Positions 1 to 6,375 of a DNA stretch of 19,649 bases are shown one piece after another (positions within the stretch are counted from its first letter, which is position 1; every line of letters begins with the position of its first letter). Location: assembly GCA_903917955.1 (NCBI GenBank), contig CAIXCO010000176.1, positions 1-19,649 of the forward strand, read 5' to 3'. The stretch is from an uncultured Chlorobiaceae bacterium. GTDB taxonomy: Bacteria > Bacteroidota > Chlorobiia > Chlorobiales > Chlorobiaceae. Below the pieces are notes generated by a model, which searched no databases, was not told where the DNA came from, and saw only the letters and a program-made list of their open reading frames with translations. A program made the position numbers and the translations under genes.

Positions 1-162
1 ATGCCGTTTTCAATAAATTATTATAAAGGGTACTTCATGCATCAGCAGTCGCTTCCTGGTCGTCCAGCCTCACATGGCTGTGTCAGGCTTTTGCAGGTGG
101 ATGCTGAACGTCTTTTTTTCTGGTTGCAGCTTAGAGACCCTGTCACGCTTGTCATGCACTGA
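1..162 (+). CDS. L,D-transpeptidase (YkuD domain), C-terminal fragment
   Basis: The frame is open from the window edge to a TGA at 160-162, giving the last 53 residues of a protein whose start lies outside the window. Residues 24-30 of the fragment read SHGCVRL, the catalytic motif of the YkuD family of L,D-transpeptidases, whose cysteine attacks the peptidoglycan stem peptide. A His at fragment residue 14 and the following DAERLF segment also fit the end of this domain. Known members make 3-3 cross-links or attach proteins to the cell wall in the periplasm. The ATG at position 1 is probably an internal methionine, because a complete YkuD domain is over 100 residues. The only doubt is how much lies upstream. 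Confidence 0.8.
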   Translation: MPFSINYYKGYFMHQQSLPGRPASHGCVRLLQVDAERLFFWLQLRDPVTLVMH

Positions 163-185
163 ATGTTGTTGAACCTGTGGAACCG

Positions 186-205
186 GCAATTGGGAGCCCC
201 ATTGC
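186..205 (+). other. Hairpin after the L,D-transpeptidase gene
   Basis: GCAAT at 186-190 pairs with ATTGC at 201-205, and an inner GG pairs with CC across one mismatch. The hairpin lies 24 bases after the transpeptidase stop. No T-run follows, so it is not a standard intrinsic terminator. It may only protect the mRNA 3' end. Apart from this hairpin and the candidate promoter at 235-262, nothing else is visible in 163-305. Confidence 0.25.
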
Positions 206-234
206 AGAAAGGCAAGAAAATGTTCCGGCCTGCA

Positions 235-262
235 TTGTACTCATCGGCAATTTTTTTATTTT
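235..262 (+). promoter_or_regulatory. Candidate promoter for the leu leader/leuA
   Basis: TTGTAC (235-240) and TATTTT (257-262) are separated by 16 bases in an AT-rich stretch. Transcription would start near 269, about 37 bases before the leader peptide ATG. The match to the sigma-70-type consensus is weak. Position relative to the attenuator is the main support. Confidence 0.25.
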
Positions 263-305
263 CAGTAAAAGCTGTTGAATGATTTTTTTACTTTCTGTGC
301 TGACC

Positions 306-392
306 ATGCGTGCAACGAATTACAAGAACCTCCTGCTCTCGCTGGCCCTGCTGCTTTCTGGTATGGTGGCTTTGGAGGGAGGTGCTTTTTAG
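306..392 (+). CDS. Leucine-rich leader peptide of leuA (28 aa)
   Basis: This short reading frame (ATG 306, TAG 390-392) encodes 28 residues. Residues 9-17 read LLLSLALLL, seven leucines in nine codons, and another Leu follows at 23. It lies directly before an intrinsic terminator and then leuA, which makes the enzyme committed to leucine synthesis. That is the arrangement of a transcription attenuator: ribosomes slowed at Leu codons by low charged tRNA-Leu would favour readthrough. No clear Shine-Dalgarno sequence precedes the ATG. The peptide could be mistaken for a signal peptide, but nothing follows the hydrophobic stretch except a stop. The leader role is inferred from content and context. 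Confidence 0.7.
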   Translation: MRATNYKNLLLSLALLLSGMVALEGGAF

Positions 393-434
393 TTCGTTTT
401 TCAGCAAGCGAGAAACATTGTTAAAGCCTCCACC
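365..434 (+). promoter_or_regulatory. Candidate antiterminator of the leu attenuator
   Basis: GGTGGCTTT at 365-373, inside the end of the leader peptide gene, is identical to the 3' arm of the terminator at 446-454. It can therefore pair with the terminator 5' arm (423-434) and block terminator formation. ACCTCC at 328-333, at the first Leu codons, can pair with GGAGGT at 378-383, giving a competing upstream hairpin. This is the region 1-2-3-4 layout of classic amino acid attenuators. The pairings are seen in the sequence; the switching is inferred. Confidence 0.5.
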
Positions 435-457
435 CTTCTGGGTTTGGTGGCTTTTTT
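423..457 (+). terminator. Intrinsic terminator (attenuator) before leuA
   Basis: AAAGCC (423-428) pairs with GGCTTT (449-454). CCA then pairs with TGG, and CCC with GGG across a small bulge, with loop TTCT (436-439). A run of six T (452-457) follows. It lies between the leucine-rich leader peptide and leuA, 33 bases before the leuA start, so it would cut off leuA transcription when leucine is plentiful. Confidence 0.7.
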
Positions 458-490
458 CGTTTAAAGGATACAAAAAGGAAGATGTGTGCA

Positions 491-2173
491 ATGAAAAAGA
501 TGAAGTATCAAAAATATGCAACGTACCCTTCGGTTGCAATTTCCGAAAGGAGCTGGCCTGACAAGAGTATCACAAAAGCGCCGCTGTGGTGCAGTGTTGA
601 TCTTCGTGACGGTAATCAGGCGCTTCCGGTACCGATGAGCGTTGAGGAGAAGGTCTCCATGTTCCAGCTTCTTGTTTCCATTGGATTCAAGGAGATTGAG
701 GTGGGTTTTCCATCAGCTTCGGCGACCGAGTTTGCCTTTGTGCGCAGGCTGGTTGAGGAGCGTCTTATTCCTGATGATGTTACGATTCAGGTGCTGACCC
801 AGGCGCGGGAGCACCTGATTCGCAAGACCTTCGATGCCATAAGCGGGGCGAAACATGCCATAGTGCATCTCTATAATTCGACATCGACTTTGCAGCGAAA
901 TGTGGTTTTTCGTAAAAACAAGGAGGAGATCAAGGCACTTGCTGTCGCAGGGACGGCGCTTGTTCGTCGCCTGAAAAATGAGTGTGGCAATGCCGGGATC
1001 CGTTACGAGTACAGTCCAGAAAGTTTTACCGGCACGGAACTTGATTATGCGCTGGATGTCTGTCATGCGGTGATGGATGCCTGGGGAGCATCGAAGGATG
1101 AAAAAATCATTTTGAATCTGCCCTCAACGGTTGAAATGTCGCAGCCGAACATCTATGCTGATCGCATTGAGTGGTTCTGCCGCAACATCAAGGCGCGGGA
1201 TGCGGTCTTGATCAGTGTTCATGCCCATAATGACCGTGGTACTGCCGTGGCGACCGCTGAATTGGCGGTAATGGCCGGTGCTGACCGTGTTGAGGGAGCT
1301 TTGTTCGGCAATGGCGAGCGGTGTGGCAACATGGATATTGTCACCATGGCGCTGAATCTTTTCAGTCAGGGAGTCGATCCTGAACTCGATTTTTCTGATC
1401 TCCCCCGCATACGTGAGGTCTATCGCCGTTGTACCCGCATGGATGTTCACCCGCGTCATCCCTATTCTGGAGAGCTGGTCTATACCGCTTTTTCCGGTTC
1501 GCATCAGGATGCAATCAGCAAGGGGATGAAAGCGCAGCCGCTCTCGCCCGGCGGTTTGTGGGCGGTGCCCTATCTGCCTATTGACCCTCAGGATGTTGGC
1601 TGCAACTATGAGGCTATTGTGCGTATAAACAGTCAGTCCGGCAAGGGTGGTGTGGCCTGGGTGCTGGAAAAGGAGTACGGCCTTCAGATCCCAAAATGGA
1701 TGCAGCCTGATTTTGCTGAAGCGGTACAGGCTGTGGCCGATACGACGGGTGTTGAATTGTCGGTTGAGCAGATCCATGAGCTGTTTCATGCGGAGTATGT
1801 GAAACTTCGAGAGCCACTTTCTCTCAAGAAGTGCCAGATCAGTTGGGCTGATGCGGATCTTGAGCGCCTTGATGAAGAGGCAACAACCATAAGCTGTGTT
1901 GTGCAGGGCAAGGAGAAGGAGCTTAGTTTTACGGCAGAGGGGAATGGCCCTCTTGATGCTTTTGTCAAGGGATTTGTCAGGGAGAGCGGAGTGGATTTCA
2001 GTGTTGATGACTATGCTGAGCACGCTATAGGCCACAGCGCAGGAGCGCTTGCTATAGCCTATATCAGGATTGGCTGCGCTGATGGACGGGTATCCTATGG
2101 TGCAGGGATTGATTCGAACATCAGCCTTGCCTCAATCAAAGCAACAGTCAGTGCGCTGAACAGGCTGCCTTGA
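491..2173 (+). CDS. leuA: 2-isopropylmalate synthase, long (yeast/actinobacterial LeuA) type
   Basis: Condenses acetyl-CoA with 2-ketoisovalerate to give 2-isopropylmalate, the first committed step of leucine synthesis, in the cytoplasm. At 560 residues it matches the long LeuA class. The TIM-barrel has LRDGNQ at about 38-43 (the catalytic Arg-Asp region), HAHNDRG at about 244-250 (the two metal-binding His) and GNGERCGN at about 274-281. The C-terminal 110 residues, ending with SYGAGIDSNISLA and an Ala/Leu-rich helix, resemble the leucine-sensing regulatory domain. ATG 491 is preferred over the in-frame ATG 482 because AAGGAAG at 475-481 sits 9 bases ahead of it but directly abuts 482. Expression is probably controlled by the leader peptide attenuator just upstream, together with feedback inhibition. 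Confidence 0.96.
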   Translation: MKKMKYQKYATYPSVAISERSWPDKSITKAPLWCSVDLRDGNQALPVPMSVEEKVSMFQLLVSIGFKEIEVGFPSASATEFAFVRRLVEERLIPDDVTIQVLTQAREHLIRKTFDAISGAKHAIVHLYNSTSTLQRNVVFRKNKEEIKALAVAGTALVRRLKNECGNAGIRYEYSPESFTGTELDYALDVCHAVMDAWGASKDEKIILNLPSTVEMSQPNIYADRIEWFCRNIKARDAVLISVHAHNDRGTAVATAELAVMAGADRVEGALFGNGERCGNMDIVTMALNLFSQGVDPELDFSDLPRIREVYRRCTRMDVHPRHPYSGELVYTAFSGSHQDAISKGMKAQPLSPGGLWAVPYLPIDPQDVGCNYEAIVRINSQSGKGGVAWVLEKEYGLQIPKWMQPDFAEAVQAVADTTGVELSVEQIHELFHAEYVKLREPLSLKKCQISWADADLERLDEEATTISCVVQGKEKELSFTAEGNGPLDAFVKGFVRESGVDFSVDDYAEHAIGHSAGALAIAYIRIGCADGRVSYGAGIDSNISLASIKATVSALNRLP

Positions 2174-2321
2174 GTGACGGTATTCAAGCGGTATTATCTT
2201 TTTTTTCGCAGCTTCTGTGTTTGAAGGGTGTGCGCAGCCTTTTTTTGTATCTTGGGGGAGTGGTGGATGTGGAATCAGCCTCTTCCTCAACAGGTAAAGC
2301 TCAAGGTTGAACATTGATCGT

Positions 2322-3200
2322 ATGGATAGCATCCTGATTAAATTTTATTTTCTCCTTCCGTTTCTTGCTATTTTTTTGAATGGGTGCGTTCGGCAATCCG
2401 AAACAGGGAAGCTGCAAGTTGTTGCCTCCATTGCCCCGCTTGCCTATTTTGCTGAAAGGATCGGGGGCGCTCATGTTGCCGTATCGGTGATGGTGCCACC
2501 AGGCGGAAATCCCCACAGTTATGAGCCCTCTCCCCGGCAGATGGCTCGCTTGGGGGAGGCTGCACTTTTTATCAAGGCAGGTTCAGGTGTTGAGTTTGAA
2601 CTCAACTGGATGGATCGCTTTTTGTCGATAAACCCCGCCCTTAAGGTCTGCAATGGAGTTGAGGGTGTTCGCCTGCTTCGTGTCAAGCATGATGGTGTGG
2701 CGCATCAGGATGGCCATTACGATCCTCATTACTGGCTCTCTGTAGCAAACGGTATGATTATTGCGGAGAATGTTGAGCGTGCCCTTGCGGCTGTCGATCC
2801 GGCACGAAGTGCCGAGTATGCGGCGAACTTTCAAAAGCTTCAGGCCGAATTGCAGTTGCTTGATCGGGAGATTGAGCAAAAGCTTGCCGGTTTAAAGAAA
2901 AGGCGCTTTTTGGTTTTTCATCCGGCATGGGGCTACTACGCTGATGCTTTCCAGCTTGAACAGATTGCGGTAGAAGAAGAGGGCAAGACGCTCACACCTC
3001 GGCAGATGCAGCGTGTGATTGAAAAAGCCAAAGCGAACGATATCGGGGTTGTCTTTGTCTCGCCACAGTTTAGCCGTTCCCAGGCTGAAACCATTGCGAT
3101 GGAAATAGGCGGCAAGACCCGGAGTGTGAACCCTCTCTCATCTGATTATCAGGATAACCTCCGGCGTGCCACGAATGCCTTTCTTGAAACCATGCAATGA
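2322..3200 (+). CDS. znuA: Zinc/manganese ABC transporter, metal-binding lipoprotein (ZnuA family)
   Basis: Periplasmic metal-binding protein of the cluster A-I family that delivers Zn2+ or Mn2+ to the membrane permease. With ATG 2322 it has 292 residues. It starts with a hydrophobic signal and L-N-G-C at 19-22, an unusual but usable lipobox. The metal-binding His appear in NPHSYEP (His65), DPHYW (His136) and FHPAWGY (His200). The loop before His136 carries several extra His, a short form of the zinc-chaperoning loop of ZnuA proteins. The usual fourth ligand, an acidic residue before Pro-Leu near the end, is Asn270 here (VNPL). A TTG at 2307 directly after AAGG is an alternative start. The stop overlaps the ATPase start by 4 bases. 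Zinc is more likely than manganese, but this is not decided. Confidence 0.9.
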   Translation: MDSILIKFYFLLPFLAIFLNGCVRQSETGKLQVVASIAPLAYFAERIGGAHVAVSVMVPPGGNPHSYEPSPRQMARLGEAALFIKAGSGVEFELNWMDRFLSINPALKVCNGVEGVRLLRVKHDGVAHQDGHYDPHYWLSVANGMIIAENVERALAAVDPARSAEYAANFQKLQAELQLLDREIEQKLAGLKKRRFLVFHPAWGYYADAFQLEQIAVEEEGKTLTPRQMQRVIEKAKANDIGVVFVSPQFSRSQAETIAMEIGGKTRSVNPLSSDYQDNLRRATNAFLETMQ

Positions 3201-3877
3201 GGGCGCCTGTCATCGAATGTGACTGCCTCTCAGTTGATCTGGGCGGCGTGAGGGTGGTTGACGGCCTGACACTAAGGGTTGGTGAAGGTGATTTTCTTGC
3301 TCTTGTTGGTCCGAATGGCGGGGGTAAAACGACGCTGCTCAGGGTGATTCTCGGCCTGGAGCGCTTTTCAGCAGGGAGTGTGAAGGTTTTTGGCGGGTTG
3401 CCGGGAAGCTCGCCGGGACGTATCGGCTACGTGCCCCAGCGGCTTTTTTTTGACCGTGAGTTTCCTATCAGTGTCCGCGATCTGGTGCTGATGGGACGGT
3501 TGTCGAAAAAAAAACTTTTTCAGCACTATAACCGTCCCGACCGGGAGAAGGTTGATGAGGCGGTTTGTATGGTCGGTCTTGAGCGGCTGATTGAGCGACG
3601 GATAGGCGATTTGTCGGGCGGAGAGCTGCAGCGGGCACTCATTGCCCGGGCGCTTGCCGGAGAGCCGGAGCTGCTTCTGCTCGATGAGCCTACGGCAAGC
3701 ATTGACCCGCAGATGAAAACCATCATTTACGATCTGATTGAGAAGTTGAAAGAGAGGCTCACCATTGTTCTGGTCACGCACGATACCGCACTTATCGGTC
3801 GTTATGTGACAAAAATTGCTACGTTGAATGTCACGCTTGAGCTGCATGAGCCGAATTCCGTTTTTCCAAACCCTTGA
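3197..3877 (+). CDS. znuC: Zinc/manganese ABC transporter ATP-binding protein
   Basis: Cytoplasmic ATPase that powers metal import with ZnuA and ZnuB. The 226 residues carry the full ABC set: Walker A GPNGGGKT at 38-45 (Gly replaces the more common Ala), Q-loop Gln81 in YVPQ, signature LSGGE at 139-143, Walker B LLLLDEP at 159-165, and the switch His195 in VTHD. The ATG overlaps the binding-protein stop (ATGA), and the stop overlaps or abuts the permease start, so the three genes form one translationally coupled operon. The size is typical for the family, and it lacks the His-rich C-terminal tail seen in some ZnuC. Confidence 0.93.
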   Translation: MRAPVIECDCLSVDLGGVRVVDGLTLRVGEGDFLALVGPNGGGKTTLLRVILGLERFSAGSVKVFGGLPGSSPGRIGYVPQRLFFDREFPISVRDLVLMGRLSKKKLFQHYNRPDREKVDEAVCMVGLERLIERRIGDLSGGELQRALIARALAGEPELLLLDEPTASIDPQMKTIIYDLIEKLKERLTIVLVTHDTALIGRYVTKIATLNVTLELHEPNSVFPNP

Positions 3878-3891
3878 CCGGTACGAACGGT

Positions 3892-4722
3892 ATGCTCCAG
3901 GATATATTTGCTTTTGAATTCATGCGTAATGCTCTTCTTGCCGCGCTCCTTTCCAGTATTGCCTGCGGTATCATCGGCACCTACGTGGTGGTGAAAAAGA
4001 TCGGTTTTATCAGCGGAGGTATAGCGCATACGGCCTTTGGTGGTATAGGAGTTGGCTACTACCTTGGAATCAATCCGCTGCTCGGCGTTATCCCGTTCAG
4101 TCTGGCTGCGGCGGTGGCTATCGGCTTGTTGAGTAAAAAAGCAAAGGTTGCAGAGGATACGGCAATCGGCACCTTCTGGGCGGTCGGAATGGCGGTCGGG
4201 GTGATCTGTATCGGCCTTAAACCTGGCTATGCACCCGATCTTTTCAGCTATCTTTTTGGCAATATTTTGACGGTTCCCTCATTTGATCTCTGGATGATCC
4301 TGCTGCTTGATCTGTTGATTCTTGCCGTGGTATGGATCCTCAGCAAGGAGTTCCTCGCCATCTCCTTTGATGAGGAGTATGCCGCCGTTTCGGGGCTGAA
4401 AACCATGGCTCTCTATCTGCTGATGCTCTGCTTGATTGCGTTGACGGTCGTCGTTATGATGCGTGTTGTGGGTATTGTCATGGTGATTGCGCTACTCACC
4501 ATTCCTGCGGCCATTGCGCGCATGGTGAGCCGCAGTCTGCCCGGCATGATGGTTCGGGCAGTGCTGCTTTCGGCTTTTTTCAGTATTTGCGGCTTATGGC
4601 TCTCCTTTCTGCTTGATGTTGCATCAGGAGCAACCATTATCCTTGTTGCCGGGTTTTGCTTTCTTTTGGCGCACGCATGGCGATTTTTCAGGCTTTCGCC
4701 AGGCGCTCCTGGTTTATCATGA
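3892..4722 (+). CDS. znuB: Zinc/manganese ABC transporter permease (ABC-3 family)
   Basis: Integral membrane permease of the metal importer. It has 276 residues with about eight hydrophobic segments spread evenly over the length. The SGGIAHTAFGGIGVG stretch near residues 40-55 matches the conserved second-helix region of ABC-3 permeases. A cytoplasmic loop with FDEEYAAVSGL fits the site that contacts the ATPase, and VGIVMVIALLTIPAAIA is a well conserved helix. ATG 3892 gives a family-like N-terminus; an in-frame TTG at 3874 would overlap the ATPase stop and add six residues. The 3' end overlaps a convergent small gene by 35 bases. Confidence 0.92.
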   Translation: MLQDIFAFEFMRNALLAALLSSIACGIIGTYVVVKKIGFISGGIAHTAFGGIGVGYYLGINPLLGVIPFSLAAAVAIGLLSKKAKVAEDTAIGTFWAVGMAVGVICIGLKPGYAPDLFSYLFGNILTVPSFDLWMILLLDLLILAVVWILSKEFLAISFDEEYAAVSGLKTMALYLLMLCLIALTVVVMMRVVGIVMVIALLTIPAAIARMVSRSLPGMMVRAVLLSAFFSICGLWLSFLLDVASGATIILVAGFCFLLAHAWRFFRLSPGAPGLS

Positions 4723-4855
4723 AGAGTGCAAAGGCAACACCGGGCACCCAGCCGAGCAGGGTAAGAAGACCGGTCAGCATCACTGTTCCGACCTCTTTGT
4801 TGGTGACTGATGCGGGAGGAAGAATCACGGCAAGAATCAATCTGCGAACATCCAT
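4688..4855 (-). CDS. Small Pmp3/YqaE-family membrane protein (55 aa)
   Basis: This minus-strand gene of 55 residues runs from ATG at 4855 to TGA at 4688. It contains LILAVILPP (6-14), a middle Gly, and LLTLLGWVPGVAFALFMI (30-47): two hydrophobic segments in the pattern of the Pmp3/YqaE (UPF0057) family, small membrane proteins linked to salt, cold or membrane-potential stress. The family usually has a Cys or Gly-rich link and IIHA where this protein has VAFA, so it is a somewhat divergent member. GGAG lies 7 bases before the ATG (4863-4866), which supports real translation. Its 3' end overlaps the permease gene by 35 bases on the opposite strand. The physiological role is not known from sequence. 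Confidence 0.8.
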   Translation of the reverse strand: MDVRRLILAVILPPASVTNKEVGTVMLTGLLTLLGWVPGVAFALFMINQERLAKA

Positions 4856-4889
4856 TGTGGGGCTCCATTTTTTTTATGAAATATGCTCA

Positions 4890-4918
4890 AATTTACCACT
4901 TAAACAGACAGAAAGCAA
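4890..4918 (-). promoter_or_regulatory. Candidate promoter of the Pmp3-like gene
   Basis: Read on the minus strand, TTGCTT (4918-4913) and TAAATT (4895-4890) are 17 bases apart. The start of transcription would fall near 4883, about 28 bases before the ATG, leaving room for the GGAG site. It is a moderate consensus match. Confidence 0.35.
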
Positions 4919-4970
4919 TGCAAAAACTCTATCAGAATGCCCTTGCGGCATCAATGGGGAAGACTATTTC

Positions 4971-4998
4971 TTGTATTTTGATTCTAAAATCGTACATT
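4971..4998 (+). promoter_or_regulatory. Candidate promoter of the Lys/Asn-rich hypothetical gene
   Basis: TTGTAT (4971-4976) and TACATT (4993-4998) are 16 bases apart in an AT-rich gap, about 45 bases before the proposed start at 5045. The consensus match is weak to moderate. Confidence 0.28.
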
Positions 4999-5044
4999 AA
5001 ACTCCCTTCAGAAATAATCCTGAGTAAAAAAAAGCGCTCTTGAT

Positions 5045-5371
5045 TTGTTGAACATAAACAAAAATAACTTGCTTAATACAGTTCATCCCGATGTGGTTTT
5101 GGATGATTTTGATGAGGTCATTGACGAGCCGAATTATAATAACCACAATACCTCTCCAGAGCCACCCAGTCCCTATGCTGACCTTGAAAAAAAGTATCGC
5201 AAAAACCGGTTTAACAAAAACAAAACTCCCTCCACTCTTTTCGGCGTGAACGGTGTCGGCAAGCATCCCGTTTCGAACGGTGCGGATGGCAACAAGCTGC
5301 AGAAAAGAAAACCGAAAAAGAAAAACTTTTCAAAAGTGTCGCGTGCAGCTTCCGGAAAGCGTAATCCATAA
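5045..5371 (+). CDS. Hypothetical basic protein, Lys/Asn-rich, likely disordered
   Basis: I do not recognise this protein. The frame codes for up to 108 residues without any internal Met; TTG at 5045 or 5048 is the most upstream start, and GTG at 5093 is an alternative. The N-terminal part is acidic (VLDDFDEVIDEP) and Asn/Pro-rich. The C-terminal half is strongly basic, with KKYRKNRFNKNK, KRKPKKKN and a final SGKRNP. No signal peptide, membrane segment or Cys is present. The acidic-then-basic composition suggests a disordered protein that might bind nucleic acid, ribosomes or an acidic partner. The codons look used rather than random, and no other gene competes for the span. The lack of a clear ribosome binding site keeps confidence moderate. 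Confidence 0.45.
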   Translation: MLNINKNNLLNTVHPDVVLDDFDEVIDEPNYNNHNTSPEPPSPYADLEKKYRKNRFNKNKTPSTLFGVNGVGKHPVSNGADGNKLQKRKPKKKNFSKVSRAASGKRNP

Positions 5372-5502
5372 CTGCCAAGGCAGATCGTTCTTCGTTATAC
5401 TTCTTTTTTGGTAATGGAACTTGTACCGGAAGGGTTGAGGTTTGCGTTCAAACGATTGTTGTTAGCTACGGTTGTGTTGTTGCGGCAAAAACAGGGCGTG
5501 CA

Positions 5503-6333
5503 ATGGCGTTCGAAATACAGGCTCATCGGGGCGGCAGGGCCCTTTTTCCCGAAAACACACTACAGGCATTCTCTCATGTGGCCACTCTTGGCATCAGGGT
5601 GCTGGAACTTGATCTTATGGTCTCGAAAGATCAGCAGATCGTCGTTTCTCATGACCCCTGGCTTGCCGCACCCCTTTGTGCTGACCGGTATGGTCGTCCA
5701 CTCGGTATTGAAGAGGAGGGGCGCTATCTCCTCTATGAAATGAGTTATCGGGATATTGCCTCTTTTGATTGCGGTCTGCCTCATCCCTCCTTTCCTCAGC
5801 AGGTGCGTGTTGCCGCCTTCAAGCCGCTTCTTTCTACAGTATTCAGTGAGGTGGAGACCTGTATGGCATCGTTGGCCATGAAGGGGAGGATGTACTATAA
5901 TCTTGAAATAAAGTCATGGCCCGACAAGGATGGGCTTTTTCATCCTCCTCCCGACCACTATGCAGCGCTTGTGCTCCGGCTTGTCGAAGAGGCCGGGTTA
6001 TCGTTGCGCGTCAGGATACAGTCGTTTGATTGCCGGGTGGTTCGGGAGGCGTGGAGGCTGAATCCCCGGCTTTGCTATGGACTCTTGATTGAGAAAACGA
6101 AAAATGTTGACGAATTGTTGCAGGAACTCGGCTTTATACCCTGCTATCTCAATCCCCATTTTTCTCTTGTTGACCGGGAGATGACGGAAACCCTTCATGC
6201 CCGTGGCATTGCGATGATCCCCTGGACGGTAAATCGGACAGAGGAGATGCTTGCTATGCAGCAGATCGGTGCCGATGGGATTATCACCGACTATCCTGAA
6301 CGCGCCATTGCTCTTTTCGGTCTGCTGCCTTAG
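5503..6333 (+). CDS. Glycerophosphodiester phosphodiesterase, cytoplasmic type
   Basis: Hydrolyses glycerophosphodiesters to glycerol-3-phosphate and an alcohol, recycling lipid head groups. The 276 residues contain the GDPD hallmarks: AHRGG with His8 and Arg9, then PENT with Glu17; LELDL with metal-binding Glu35 and Asp37; SHDP with catalytic His50; NLEIK with Glu135 and Lys137; and the C-terminal IPWTVN and GADGIITDYPE. There is no signal peptide, so it resembles UgpQ-like cytoplasmic enzymes rather than periplasmic GlpQ. ATG 5503 is the only sensible start, placed just before the first motif; the ribosome binding site is weak. It appears to be a single gene, convergent with batD. Confidence 0.93.
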   Translation: MAFEIQAHRGGRALFPENTLQAFSHVATLGIRVLELDLMVSKDQQIVVSHDPWLAAPLCADRYGRPLGIEEEGRYLLYEMSYRDIASFDCGLPHPSFPQQVRVAAFKPLLSTVFSEVETCMASLAMKGRMYYNLEIKSWPDKDGLFHPPPDHYAALVLRLVEEAGLSLRVRIQSFDCRVVREAWRLNPRLCYGLLIEKTKNVDELLQELGFIPCYLNPHFSLVDREMTETLHARGIAMIPWTVNRTEEMLAMQQIGADGIITDYPERAIALFGLLP

Positions 6334-6375
6334 CCTGTTCTCCAGGGTGATGTGCGTTTTGCAATTTCAGCCGCC

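Noticed and set aside
713..1066. Second antisense frame within the 5' part of leuA
   Set aside because: It is a shadow of the leuA coding frame with no motif or start signal.
1124..2035. Long minus-strand frame of about 300 codons inside leuA
   Set aside because: It lies wholly antisense to a clear leuA, has no recognisable motif, and is rich in residues expected from reading a coding strand backwards.
2174..2321. Possible terminator or Zur-type operator between leuA and znuA
   Set aside because: Two copies of CGCAGC are in direct, not inverted, order, so they form no stem. The T-run at 2241-2246 has only a weak hairpin before it. No AT-rich palindrome typical of Zur sites was found.
4997..5266. 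Hydrophobic minus-strand frame of 89 codons opposite the Lys/Asn-rich gene
   Set aside because: The hydrophobicity comes from reading Asn/Lys/Asp codons in reverse. There is no ribosome binding site or recognised motif.
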